From Stercorarius parasiticus (taxonomy: Eukaryota; Chordata; Aves; Charadriiformes; Stercorariidae): 64,000 nt of DNA. The stretch's first letter is position 1. Each line of letters starts with the position of its first letter. Both the position numbers and the translations under genes were made by a program. Positions 28,407 through 40,800 of this stretch are shown in pieces. Where the stretch lies: assembly GCA_013396915.1 (NCBI GenBank), contig VWZL01002495.1, positions 310,001-374,000 of the forward strand, written 5' to 3'. Under the pieces are notes generated by a model, which ran no database searches, was not told where the DNA came from, and saw only the letters and a list, made by a program, of their open reading frames with translations.

Positions 28407-29300
28407 TGTATTTGGTTTACGGGGTAAGGTTTTTGTAGTGGGGGGAGGCTGCAGGAGTCACTTTTGCAAGAAGGTGCCAGAAGCTGCCCAATGTCGGACA
28501 GAGTCGGTAGCAGCCGGCTCCAAGACAGATTCGCTGCTGACCAAAGCTGAGCCAACCAGCAACGGTGGTGGTGCCTACGGTGATAACATATTTAAGAAAG
28601 GGTAAAAAACCCACTGTGAAACAGCAGCTGGGAGAGAGGAGTTAGAACATATGAGAGAAACAACCCTGCAGACACCAAGGTGAGTAAGAAGGAGAGGGAG
28701 GAGGTGCTACAGGCACCAGAGCAGATTCCCCTGCAGCCCATAGTGAAGACCATGGTGAGGCAGGCTGTCCCCCTGCAACCCATGGAGATCCACAGTGGAG
28801 CAGTGGATCCACCTGTAGCCTGTGGAGGACCCCATGCTGGAGCAGGTGGATGCCTGAAGGAGGATGTGACCCCATAGGAAGCCCATGCTGGAGCAGGTAT
28901 TCTGGCAGTACTTGTGACCCCACGAAGACCCACGCTAGAGCAATCCATTCCTGAAAGATTGCACCCCATGGAAAGGACTCATGCTGGAGCAGTTTCTGAA
29001 GGACTGCAGCCTGTGGGAAGGACCCACATTGAAGAAGTTCATGAATGACTGTCTCCTGCTTGCAGGATCACATGCTGGAGCAGACGGAAAGTGTGAGGAG
29101 GAAGGAATGGCAGAGATGAAGTGTTACGAACTGACTGCAACCCCCATTCTCCGTCCACTTGCGGGAACGAGGTAGAGAAGTCAGAAGTGAAGCTGACCAC
29201 GAGCTTTTTGTCGTATTTTCTCTCCTAGCCCTGTTGAGGAGGGGGAGTGATGGAGCAGCTTGGTGGGCACCTGGCGGACAGCCAAGGTCAACTCACCACA
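28407..29300 (+). mobile_element. Solo-type endogenous retrovirus LTR (avian family), antisense to ISOC1
   Basis: The sequence follows a long LTR known from many bird genomes. It has a U3-like part with CATATTTAAG near 28,587-28,596, a transcript-leader-like part ending in a strong splice donor (AAG|GTGAGTAAG, GT at 28,680-28,681), a block of diverged repeats of 'ATGCTGGAGCAG' type (28,820-29,080), and a terminus 'GGTGGGCACCTGG...CACCACA' at 29,300. Boundaries TG (28,407) and CA (29,300) are flanked by AGGGA and TGGGA, a near-matching 5-bp pair; the left edge is tentative. No viral genes are attached, so it is a solo LTR or an eroded copy. Family membership is recalled, not searched. Confidence 0.7.
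28820..29090 (+). repeat. Diverged internal tandem repeats within the LTR
   Basis: The unit, roughly 50-60 bases, contains 'ATGCTGGAGCAG' followed by a CTGAAGGA-like part and a GACC-like part. It recurs about six times with substitutions (for example near 28,832, 28,886, 28,931, 28,980 and 29,071). The units lie in the same orientation. Confidence 0.7.
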
Positions 29301-29654
29301 TGGGAATCAGAAACCTTTAAATATCAGTCCCAAATCTTTCATTGATTCATCACATCTCCTGAGTAAAAAACTTTTAATCTCCAAGGCTGAAAAACCTACA
29401 GGAATGGCCACGCTCAACCACACAGAATGGCCTGTTCAAACTGCTGTGAAATATATATAATTGTAAATACTAAATTCCCACACCTCTCAGATTCAGTACA
29501 CCACTTGTGCCAAATAACTGCAGATCCTCCAGTCCTCGCGGGCAAAGCAGCAATACTATTAGTAAAAGCAGTTACAAAAGCAAATGCAGTAACAACCATA
29601 AAGCAGATGCTCTAACACAGGACCCACTGATGCCACAGGAAGACAGAAGAGCAT

Positions 29655-29775
29655 CACAACAGACATCAGGGAAATTTTTTTCACTAGGAAGGTACAGCTG
29701 CACTGAAACAAGTTACCACGCGTGGTAGGATCTCCATCCTTAGAGATTTTCAGCATTCAGCAAAGACACAGCTGA
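29655..29775 (+). mobile_element. Degraded CR1 3' fragment
   Basis: The order 'GGGAAATTTTTTTCACTAGG', a 'GAAACAAGTTACC' block and 'GGATCTCCATCCTTAGAGAT' matches the CR1 3' region (KFFFT...W..LP...PSL.I segments). It is heavily diverged and the 3' terminal repeat is missing. It lies inside ISOC1 intron 1. Confidence 0.6.
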
Positions 29776-31879
29776 TTTGATCAAGAATTGGCTTTGCATA
29801 AAAGTTAGGAAAGGCAGTCTCTTGATATCTCTCCCAAATGACACTTCTGCAATTCTACACCATGTAATAAATGAGGCCTGGGACCAAGAATGCTTGAAAA
29901 TAAAATTAAATATTGAGTAACTGCCTTGTTCTTGAACACCATCCATCTACGTGCTTTAACAATGCAGAAGCCAGTTGGTGGGAAGTACTAACGTACAATT
30001 CAACACCACAGTGAGCACCTACTGTGATCCATTCTAACTCTGGCACTTACTACCATCAGAGCAGTCAATCATGAAGTTTAATTTTCCTACCGCTCAGCAG
30101 CAAAAATAGAGTAATTGGAATAGACAATATTTGTAAGGGTGCCTCCTACTCAGAAAAGGTGTGATTTTGTCTTGGCATTTATATGACAAGCAAATATCAT
30201 TATTTTCTTCTATAAATCATTCCACCGCTTTTTTGTTGTTGTTGTTGTTAACATCATTTTGAACTACTGCAAACCATCATTGATTGTAGAGTGACCTATG
30301 TGGAGGTAGTCTACTGCCTCAGCATACACCTTCCTATGCCAAGGCAGTGGATGGCACTACCATCCTTAGCAGAGAAAACAAGAATGAATAGCCTAGAAAG
30401 GTCTTCAAGAAGCCGCATATTCTGCCTCTACACGAGGATCAACTCAACACAAATACTCATCACAGATATGTACCTGGTCTGACCCATCAACAATACACAA
30501 TTTACAGAGCTCCTATACAATTCATGACACAGCTCTGTTATCTTTACTTTGCAGTGTTTTCTCACCCACAGTTCCTTTGTTGCCATTTAAAAGCATTATT
30601 TCCAGTTTTGTGCATGGTGGATTTGAAATGCAAGAACATTACCATCCTCCTTCACATGGATAAGCATGCACGAACACCTATTACCATACCTCAAGACTCA
30701 GATCTGGTTTCCTTTTAGTCATTCCCCTCCCCTCCCTTATTCTAAAACATATCTAATACTTTCAATCTTTCTTCCTACAACTCAAATAATTTTCGTTGCC
30801 CTCCCTGGGGTGCTTTTCAAATTGCATTCAACAGTGAGGCACCCAATACTACTATAACAGTAGTATTTCTCTGCCCATAATAATTGTCAGCACTAGTAGA
30901 GCCTCAGAGAATGTCGGCCAATTCACAGCCCTTGCAGGCGGTGTTCAATTTGTACTTTCCAGTACTCCATTTGCTCTTTTCATAATTTATGATACTTAGA
31001 CTGCCAAGGTGCATTTTAACCTCAAAATCATCCCTTGAACTCACCCTCATCTTCTATTTACATAGTTGATTATTTTTACCTTAGCATAGGAATTATTTCT
31101 GCTTTTGTTGCTTCCATTTTGAACTGCATCTTATTTCACCTTGCTTCTCCAACCTGTCATGAAAAGCCTGAATTCTGCTCTCTCAGATGCTTGCAGCTCC
31201 TCCCAGCTTGGCACCTTCTGCCAAAACAGTATTTTCCCTACGTTTCGCCAATGACATGGGTGACGGAATATTTATAAACAGTGTATTTGGAACAGATCTT
31301 ACAAAATACAATTCAATACTATTTCAATTTGACAGCGAAGCACAGAAGAAAACTGACTGCCTTTCCAGCCAGGGAGCACCCTCATTACAGACTTCCACTG
31401 AATCCATAATCCTCTGTGTTTATGACAAACATCACAGGGAGCTGGAGCAAAAGCCTTATATATGCTTTCCTCTATTATCAATATGATTCAATTTATGCCT
31501 TCAGTTTGATACCAGCGGTGCTCTGAAATAAAGTTGGGTCAAGTATGTATTTGCTAAATAAAAGCTTTTACAAAGTCTAACACAAATAATTCTTACATTG
31601 GTTTTCATATTTATTTCTGATTAACTTGCAGTCTGATTTGAACCACGCAACACATGGCAAAACACGAAGAAACCAGAAGAAATAGATGGCAAGATCAAAA
31701 AATCAACACTTGCTGGTGTTAGTTGTAATAGCAGATGTAGGGAGGACGGAGCACAGCAAAAAGCAGTTTGAAATTAAGTTTCATAAATAGCAGCTAATGC
31801 AGTCCATAAATAAATTCACAGAAGTATTCGCTATGTAAAAAGGAAAGTTTCTGTTTACTTGTTCATCAATGTGACACGT

Positions 31880-32170
31880 AAATCCTACCACTCACTTGCT
31901 GTCAAAGCCATCCTCCTCTTCCTCGGCCACACCACACTGGGGACATGGGACATTTCCACCTCACACATGCCCTGACAGTGAAAACCATGACCGCCGGCAC
32001 CGCTCCAGCACTGCACCCCACTGGTGAGCTGGGCTGGGGGCAAACCTACACCCAGACAACAAACCCTGGGCCTGTTTGCTTTCACTGCGAGGAGAAGCAG
32101 GTTGGTCAAGGATGGTGAGACATTGCAGCCACACGGTACCTGTCTGAATCCACCCTGAATGTAACATCTA
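31880..32170. other. GC-rich patch with open minus-strand frame, unrecognised
   Basis: A 117-codon minus-strand frame (31,885-32,238) is Cys-rich and starts with a hydrophobic stretch. The region is more GC-rich than the rest of intron 1. No known family is recognised, there is no obvious splice context, and the frame is on the same strand as ISOC1. It may be chance or an unrecognised repeat. Confidence 0.3.
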
Positions 32171-35100
32171 CCCAGCCAAGATATCATTAAACAACCTAAA
32201 TTTAAAAGGAAAAAAACCAAACAAACAACCAGCCCCAAATCACCTGAAGTTCTCCTCCACAGTAAATAAGCTCTTCCATTTGTTTAGCTTCACCTCTCTC
32301 AGTTAGGACTTTCTTCCCTCCAGCTGGAAGTTATCCACAGCACAACCAGAATAGGTACCTCAGATGGACATGTAACCTGATGAAGCTCTTTTACCCAACT
32401 AGAGAAGTCATCTCTAGGACCTCGTCCAGACCAGGATTTAAAGGTATGCTGTCACGAGTTACATACAGCTTTAAATCCTACTCTAGAAAAGGCCTAGGTG
32501 GGAAAGGACAGGTGTTTTTTCACATCTGTTTCATCTCTGCTGATTATTATTAATCATACAAAATGTGACTGTAATGAAGTACTGTAATTACAGAAGCAGC
32601 TTTACAAAAATATTCACATATACTGGCTCTTTATCTGTACTTTCCCTGTTCAAACTTCAGGGAACCATTACATGTACAAAAATGCAATTTTCCCCCAGTA
32701 TTGTAATGAACAAGAAAATGGAAGCAGAGAAAGAATCCCATGTGACATCAGTAGTCACCTCATAAATCTCTTGCCAAGGTTACCCATTAAAAGGGCAGAC
32801 CAGAGGACCTCGCAGCCCTGGTATTTCAAGGATGGCATAAAAAGACAACAATGAAAACAAGCTGGCTATCATATTTTCTCCTCCTTTATTTCTAAAAGGA
32901 AATCTGTAAGATTCAGTTTTACTTTGCTGCTTATCTTTTAAAGGAAAAAAAATGAAGAAATTCAGTTTCATGTATTTCAAGGGAAAAATAGGTTACAAGT
33001 GTTTCAACTTAAGAACATAAATATTTATTTTATGCTAAGCCAAAGTGCAGTCTTTTATATGCAATGCAGTATTTAAAAAGGACAGATTTAGTTAGATAAG
33101 CACATGTTCATATAATTAAGACAGTACAAAATTCTTCATCAAAATCCAAAACGATCAAAATGCTTGCTGCAGAGTAAAGATACACAAACAAGGAGTCTCG
33201 ATTTGAAGGAACCTCTCTCTCAATATTTTCAGCACTTTGTTGTCCTTCTTTATGGTTCTAAGTGATGGGCTTTTAAAATTTATTTATTTAGAAACATTGT
33301 ATTTAATTGTAGCACTAATGTATCAGAATTTATAATTGCACCTTTTGAGAAAAAAATCAAAACTAACTCCCCTTACCTGACTCTCATCCTGCAATTTATG
33401 CTTTGGCTTTTCCCAGTCTCCAGAAAACGGACTTAGGCTCCGGAGTTAATATTACTTCTATTTCCAAAGCATCTGAACGTAGCAATATTCGGTACGTATA
33501 AGACGAGTGAAAATCTGTGTATAAATAGTTCCATTTTATTTACCTTACCTTTCAGCAACAATTAAGTACCATTCTGCAAGCAGCTTTCTGCAAGAAGGAT
33601 ACGCCTGAGACCTCAACATATCTTTTCAAAAAACACCCTGAAGTGGAGTAATAATTTTACCCTTTTAGCTCCAGCATCTTAAGGTTACAAGTTTGTAAAT
33701 GCAGCACACAAGTACTGCTGAAGAGAAGTCATCTTGAAGTTATGACAGCGACTGTGAAATAGCTTCTCTTGGGCATATATTCGAACGCTGCCTGAACTCC
33801 TCTATTACATGGCTGTAATAAGCGTAGCTGTCTTGGCTTCTGGTATCTCCAAAGTGGTTTTCCTTACTGCTTCTCTCCTCCAAAGGCAGCTACAACAGTT
33901 ACAGCAAAACACAACAGTTTTAGTAGCACTATTTAACTGCATTTAGAGCTAGAGGAGGTTAAAGTGTTCCTGCATTTCCCTGCCATGAATGTAAATATTA
34001 TTCTGTTAAAACTTTTTAAAGCACGTAAAATCCACGGAAAGTAGATGGCTCCTTTCTGCTAGTACTCAGTCCCTTGAGTTGCAAGCATATGCCCTCATCA
34101 TCAGCTAGGAGAGCCCAAATGAAAAGTCCCACCAAGCCTGCAGCTGAGGAGCTTCAAGAGCAGCAGCCAGACCATCGGGGTTTACTATGTCTCACCAGCC
34201 TGACTAACACTGGGGTGGCCACTACAAGTTCAGTGGCTGTTTTGCACCAGGATGTTTAAACCAAACCAACCCATGTATGTAAGTATTAAAAGGCACAAAT
34301 ACGACTGGAGAGCAAATGTCCCTGTACAGATCGAGCCTTGAATTCAGCTGTGTGGAGCAGCTTTCTGAAGGCACCATATGGCGATTTCTCCATGAGGCTG
34401 CTGCCCCCCTCAACAGCACGCACACAAAATTGGAAGATCCCAGTAAAATACCATTTGGTGCTGACACTTCTCGAGCTACTGCAACCAAAGGCATCCTTTC
34501 ATGACAGGTCTGCACAGTAATCAAACCGGGAGGATACTGTTCCAGAGCCCAGGGGCGCTACTGCCCTATGGGTTAAGATGCCATCCCTAACTAAACGCAA
34601 ACATATATTTTTATAAAGCACGCACATAAAAATACCAAAATTATTGTCTAGGGATATGGATGCTAGTGTCTGTCAATCTTAATATTAAACCCATCATATC
34701 TTTCCAAATATGCAAGTCTAATCACATCAGTGACCAAAGGCTGTCCCTCTTGCAAAATACGTTCAAAATGGTATTATTTCAACTGACTGTATGCCACACT
34801 TAGAGTTGACAAACTTATGTCATGTGTAATGGCAGATAAAACATCGTGGGGGCAGGAAAAAGGGCACACAATAGTGCATGAATCAACACACAGAAAGAAA
34901 GTATAATCTTCCCATCTGTATATCCTAAAGGTCTTAAAAAGCGCAGCTGTGACTGCATCAGACCAAATGTTCCCCAAACAAGTGATCTCTGAGCACCTGC
35001 CAGTGGCTTAAGGCGAGCTGACTGATATCATTGTGATGTCTCCAGCTCATTCTCAGCTGCTGAAGCACATCAAGGAGGCAACTGAAATAATACATAAGTA

Positions 35101-36144
35101 CCATCCTTTTCATATCAACAGTTGCTATTGTCACAGAATTGCCAACAGTATCGGTGAAAGTAGCTAATCAATTAGGCAATTCATGCATTAGATACTGGTT
35201 CATCCTGAATCCCTGCAGTCAGTTAAAGCTGCATAGTGCATCTGCACCCAGGGAATGACGTATCCTTCCACGTCTCAACACTGACCTTTTACACTGAGAT
35301 GCATGTCCTGCTACGAATGCTCAGTCTGCATTTACAGTGTCAGTGCAGAAGCCATCTGCAAGAGAGTCTTTTCAGAGCAGCAATCTGCACATACAAATAA
35401 GAAACAAAATTCTGACCTGCACCACTGTACCACACAGAGACTACACAAATTCTGGTTTCAAAATAACACCCATACCAACTCTTTTTGCAAGCCAGAGAGA
35501 CTGTCCTTTCCAGTTTCTCTGGCTGGGCCCCCATCCATTCTGTTTCCAACAGACAAAGCTGAAAGGTTTTAAACCAAATATGATGAGTGACAAAAGACAA
35601 AATGAACAAAAAAATGACAAAATCAGTTATTAAACTAGTTTGGTCTTCTTAGCCACTCTTTCCGTACAGAGGGTTAAGAAAAGGACAAAGACTTCAAAGG
35701 CATCTTGATGTACAGTCTAAGTGAAGAGGCCACCTTGAGAGTTTATGGGTTCAAGACGCTACTATTAAGCAGAGTTTACAAACAGTGTGAATTATACTGT
35801 TTCTGGAAACATAAAGAGAAGGCGAGCACTGTTATTAGTAATGCTGGCTCAACAAACTAAAACTTCGTAATTATAAATTAAGAAGAATGTTCTGAATTAA
35901 AGCAGTAACTATGTGTTTTATTTTCTTTTTTAAAAAAAAAAGTTCATTTCTTTGATGCTGGAGAAAGGAAAAAGCAATTTTGCTTCGAGTGCAACTACTA
36001 CAGCACGACTGGCACAAATCTCCAGTGTGCATAAAGATATCTTAGTATGAAACACACGTACTGTATCTGTCTGGCAGTCTGGTTCCCTGGTTTATGGCCA
36101 CAGAACTAGTGGGTTACAAACGTGTAAACCGGACAGTGAACCTG

Positions 36145-36207
36145 CTTTTGCAGGGAGGTTGGACTGGATGATCTCCAAAGGTCCCTTCTCATCCCTACCA
36201 CTCTGTA
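36145..36207 (+). mobile_element. Short CR1 3' tail fragment
   Basis: 'TTTTGCAGGGAGGTTGGACT' followed by 'GATGATCTCCAAAGGTCCCT' and a degenerate 'CCACTCTGTA' end is the typical last 60 bases of a CR1 element, plus orientation. The rest of the element is absent. Confidence 0.85.
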
Positions 36208-36239
36208 AAAGAGCTTTTTGGGGCAAGAAGGGACACAGA

Positions 36240-37260
36240 AATCCTAGGGACCTACGAGCCGTGACACCGAGCTCTGGCAGAACCCTTTTTACCGGCACCC
36301 TTCGAGCTTCCACCGAGCAGCGCTATCCCCGGGTAGGGCCGGGAAGCACCAGCCGCCCGCTTTAAAGCTGGAGTATTGATTCTTTCCGCCCCCGGGCTAT
36401 TTCCCCATTCCGGGAGCCAAGTAAGTTCCGACCCGCCGCAGGCAAAGCCCGGCGACCAAACGCCTGCGGTACGGAGCGCACCTCTCTCCGCAAAACAAAA
36501 GTTTCCAGCGAGAAATAAAGCCGAGGCGGGTTTGCGGGGCTGTGCCCGCGGCTCCGGCCCGCTCCGGGCCCCCGCGGCCGCCGCTTCTCCCCGGAGGGGT
36601 GCGGGGGCAGCCGCAGCCGGCGGCGGTGCGGTGCGGGGCTGTCCCCNNNNNNNNNNNNNNNNNNNNNNNNNNNNNNNNNNNNNNNNNNNNNNNNNNNNNN
36701 NNNNNNNNNNNNNNNNNNNNNNNNNNNNNNNNNNNNNNNNNNNNNNNNNNNNNNNNNNNNNNNNNNNNNNNNNNNNNNNNNNNNNNNNNNNNNNNNNNNN
36801 NNNNNNNNNNNNNNNNNNNNNNNNNNNNNNNNNNNNNNNNNNNNNNNNNNNNNNNNNNNNNNNNNNNNNNNNNNNNNNNNNNNNNNNNNNNNNNNNNNNN
36901 NNNNNNNNNNNNNNNNNNNNNNNNNNNNNNNNNNNNNNNNNNNNNNNNNNNNNNNNNNNNNNNNNNNNNNNNNNNNNNNNNNNNNNNNNNNNNNNNNNNN
37001 NNNNNNNNNNNNNNNNNNNNNNNNNNNNNNNNNNNNNNNNNNNNNNNNNNNNNNNNNNNNNNNNNNNNNNNNNNNNNNNNNNNNNNNNNNNNNGGGGCGG
37101 GCTGGAGGGGGGCCTGCCGGGCGCCGGCCCGGTCCGCGGTGGGGACGGGCCCCCCGCGGAAGCGGGGGAGGAACCTGTTAATGGAGCTGGAAGGTGCCCT
37201 GTTTCTTTTAAGCCCGATCCAGCCCGACCTTAGACCTAGGTGGGGAAAGGGCTGTTTGCT
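36240..37260. promoter_or_regulatory. ISOC1: CpG island, probable ISOC1 promoter and exon 1
   Basis: GC- and CpG-rich sequence on both sides of a 447-base gap contrasts with AT-rich surroundings. It lies at the expected 5' end of ISOC1. Neither flank encodes a recognisable ISOC1 N-terminus, so the first exon must be in the gap or be missing from the assembly. GC-rich first exons of birds are often lost in sequencing. Confidence 0.75.
36647..37093. other. Assembly gap of 447 unknown bases
   Basis: A run of N inside the CpG island. About 310 bases of ISOC1 exon 1 coding sequence would fit inside it. Confidence 0.99.
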
Positions 37261-37369
37261 CTGCCCGTACCGAAACCGGTTGTTGAGTTTCACAGGAGAC
37301 TTTCTTCAGAGAGTCGAGGTGCCCGAGCTGCTGCGCGCCGGGGCTCAGAACCTGCGGTTGCATCCACAG

Positions 37370-37378
37370 GTGAGGAGA
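37370..37378 (+). promoter_or_regulatory. Strong plus-strand splice donor beside the CpG island
   Basis: CCACAG|GTGAGGAG with GT at 37,370-37,371 closely fits the splice donor consensus. It lies just outside the CpG island and points away from ISOC1. This is what the first exon of a divergent non-coding transcript would look like, but no further exon was identified. Confidence 0.35.
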
Positions 37379-37410
37379 AGTGAGCGGGGTACGAGGTACC
37401 CCCACATTTA

Positions 37411-37897
37411 CCTCGGTACAAGAAGGACATGGACCTGTTGGAGCAGGTCCAGCAGAGGGCCAGAGCGATCAGAGGGCTGGAGTGCCTCTCCTATGACGAC
37501 AGGCTGAGAGAGTTGGGGTTGTTCAGCCTGGAGAAGAGAAGGCTCCGGGGAGACCTTATAGCGGCCTTCCAGTGTTTAAAGGGGACCTAAAGGACAGATG
37601 CGGCAGGACTCCTTATGAGGGAGTGTAGCAATAGGATGAGGGCTAATGGTTTTAAACTGGAAGAGGGTAGATTTAGATTAGCTATTAGGAAGAAATTCTT
37701 TACTGTGAGCGTGGTGAGGCGCTGGAACAGGTTGCCCGGGGAAGCTGTGGATGCCCCATCCCTGGAAGTGTTCAAGGCCAAGCTGGATGAGGGGTTAAGC
37801 AACCTGGTCTAGTGGGAGGTGTCCCTGCCCATGGCAGGGAGTTGGAGCTAGTTGATGTCTAAGGTCCCTTCCAACCCAAACCATTCTATGATTTTAT
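37411..37897 (+). mobile_element. CR1 LINE 3' fragment, well preserved
   Basis: A 5'-truncated CR1 tail. It begins in the '[15 protein letters not shown]' region of ORF2, passes through '[20 protein letters not shown]' and the 'FFTVSVVRRWNRLPGEAVDA' region, and ends with the 3' UTR 'GGTCCCTTCCAACCCAAACC' and ATTCTATGATTTTATT. It is close to the family consensus as I remember it, so it appears comparatively young, although a stop codon interrupts the frame near 37,588. Confidence 0.93.
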
Positions 37898-40800
37898 TGT
37901 TACCAGCTTCATGTTCTGCACAAAATTTCCATATTTGTTAACTTTATTTTGTGTTTTCTTTTGCCAGGAGGCAGCTGGAAACGTTGTCCCGATTTTTCCC
38001 ATAGTTACCAAATATTCTGTTGGACTTCAGCGTGCTCCGGGGAAAGGATCTGAGTAGTGTGTTAACACTTGTAGAAAGAAAATACTCTCTGTCAAAACCC
38101 AGTGGGTGTTTTCACGCGCTATCCAATGCAGTGGCACCACTACCAAGGTTAATAGATGTCGCCTGGCTAAATACCAACAAGCTGAAGCTCAAAGTTGATC
38201 TTGTGCTTCACTGATATCAGAAATTTGGAGCTGTTATGTTAAATGACTATATTATATTTTCACTAGATTTTTTTTTCAGAAAACACAATGCTGATATGAA
38301 TTGATTTAAAAATGGCAAACATAAGGATCCTTTCACAATTATGTATTTGCACACTTACATACTCACTAGGCACTGAAGCAGCCTATTTTATACACTACCC
38401 AAGAAGCAAATGTGCAATGGCTTCTGTGCATTACAGGGAAAACATGCAAATTTTACTGTGTCTAGGCAGAAATTGCACAAAGTAAGGTTTTAAAAGGATT
38501 CAATTGCAAGTCAAATATACATTGATTCTGCCTTCTTTTACTGCCAGTGAATTCAGTGGATTCATACAGAGTTTGCACCTTCTTTCCGAAGGAGGTAGTG
38601 TTAATCTGATTGTATTCAGCCTAACTGAATACATCTCTGTGATTAAAAAATACTTTTTAAAGAGTGAAAATGCAAGACACTTCGTCTATCTGGGTTCTGT
38701 TTAAACATTTGATCCCGTACTGTGTGTGACAATATTTGTCTGGGAAAAAAAGCAATTTTCACCTCTAGATATACATATATAAGAGCCTTCAGTGAAGTAT
38801 ATACAACTCCATTCTACCTGCCAGCTATAAAAATAGCCAGCACCCAGGGGTCAGGGCTTTTTTTAATTATTTGTCCATGCTTACCGTTCTGCTGGTTTAA
38901 TTTATGAATACAGCTGGTCATTAAGGCTGTTACAGTAGAGGCATACAGGGTGAACAGTTTTATGTCCCAGTCATTAGCTGCCTTGAATCAGTTCCAGTTT
39001 TGTAAAAGAAAAGGTGACAAATTGAATACTCAGTGAATTCTATTTATTTTCTGTGACTTAAATTGGTTTCCAGTTCTTAATTTGTACTTTATTTAATTAA
39101 GTGCAGTCATAAAATTCAATATGTTTTTAAAACATAGCATGGGTAGTGGTTTTGTTGATTAATGGTGTCTTAAATGGGCTTCCTTTTTCCATTATAGCAA
39201 GATAGGGCTATCTGTATTAACAAAATATGCCATAGCAAGTTCCTACCTTTCTACAATTGCTGTCTACAATGAATACATTTGAATACAAATTACTCAGTTA
39301 TTATGCAGAATACATAACTGATGTTTTGGTAAGTTGGCCATATTCAAGCTTATTTAAATAACAGAAAATTTTTTTGCTAACAGGGTTAGATTTTTGCCAT
39401 GGCAAGGAAACAGTACTCAGATTCATCCAAAGTCTGGACCAGGAGGCGCTCCTCTACCACAGCTAACCATGGACCCCCTCTATCTCAGGTCAAGGGACAA
39501 GCAAGAAGATGGACGAAGACATGGAGAGTGGGGGCTGCTTCTCCCTCCCTCCCTCCCTCCCTGTCCAAGGCTTCACAGGCAGAGGAGCATGACCACGAGA
39601 TCCCTGCTCACGTATGAAGGTAAAGGCTGATAGCTGCTTTCTTTACCATTCAATCCATCTGTCCTTACCAAGTGACACCTAGCCTTGGCCTTTATCTGCA
39701 TCTTAACTCCACCTGTATCACACTGTACCACCTTGGATGCTTTTGCATTTCGAATTCTCTCTCTTCCCCCAGCAGCTCCACAGTCAGTCTTTTCACATGT
39801 AGTTTAATTTTTGTTCTGAAAGCACTTAAGTCTTTTTGAGTAGCTGCCTGTGCTTGGATGGTACTGTCTCATAGAGGAAGACAGTTCTGATGCAAGCAGA
39901 TCTCAGACTATGAATTTTTCCTCTCCGGACTGGTCATCTTCTGTTTACAAAGTATCACCCTGAGACACAAAGTCGGGAAGGGACACGTTCCAAGCATCAC
40001 CAGCTGGATATGTTAGATTCACTGACCTTTCGTATGTCTTTTAATCATACAGCTGCTGTGGCAGTGGCAGATGAGCCTGCTTTTAATTAAGTTGCAGAGG
40101 TATGGCACCTTCACAAATATGAGGCTCTAGCCCACCTAGAAAATACAGCATAGCATTTTTTGCTTCACAGAAAGAAAAGAGGGTATGATGCGCTACACAG
40201 GGAAAATATCCATTGATCCACATTACATCGGCCTGAAACAAAGATTTACTTTTTACCCAGTATGAATAACAGAAGCGTGTAAGAACACTTGTAACGCATC
40301 TCTTTGGCACTTCACATTGCAACTGATGTGTGATCAGTCCTCATACACAGCAAAGAAAAATGTAATTTCTGCTAGAAAGTCAGTGTTACTAATCTGCAAC
40401 CGTGTTTTTTTTAAGGTGCTACCAATCTCACACTTGCTTGGCATCTGCCAAAGTCATAAAAAGGGTATATAATCACAGTGAATACGCCTCTTGGGTGGTA
40501 CACACACCACCACACTATAAAGAAATTTGTTGAAAACTAGTGAAGTATCAACGATTTTAGGTAAAGGCTAAATTTCCTTAACCCAGTTCTGGAAAATTTT
40601 TGTCCATATCAAGTCTTCCTACTAACAAGTCCATTGGCATTCTGCTCAGACATGAGGCTCTGCCTGCCACATGGGGCCTTCCTTTCCTGCAGCAGAACTG
40701 AACAAGGTCATCTGATCTTTAGCCTCTGGAAAGTGTTTTTTTGTTTGTTTATCTTCAGCAGTTAAGGAGCACTTGACCATCAAGAGCTAGGATGGATAAG

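Noticed and set aside
28592..28969. A 125-codon minus-strand ORF rich in Ser, Gly and Trp
   Set aside because: It is the antisense reading of the repeat array inside the LTR.
36376..37507. Long ORFs of 285-321 codons across the CpG island
   Set aside because: Most of their length is the N gap translated as unknown residues. The real flanks are GC-rich noncoding sequence and do not match the ISOC1 N-terminus.
37615..37812. A 65-codon ORF with 'FFTVSVVRRWNRLPGEAVDA'
   Set aside because: This is the 3' part of a CR1 element, not a host gene.
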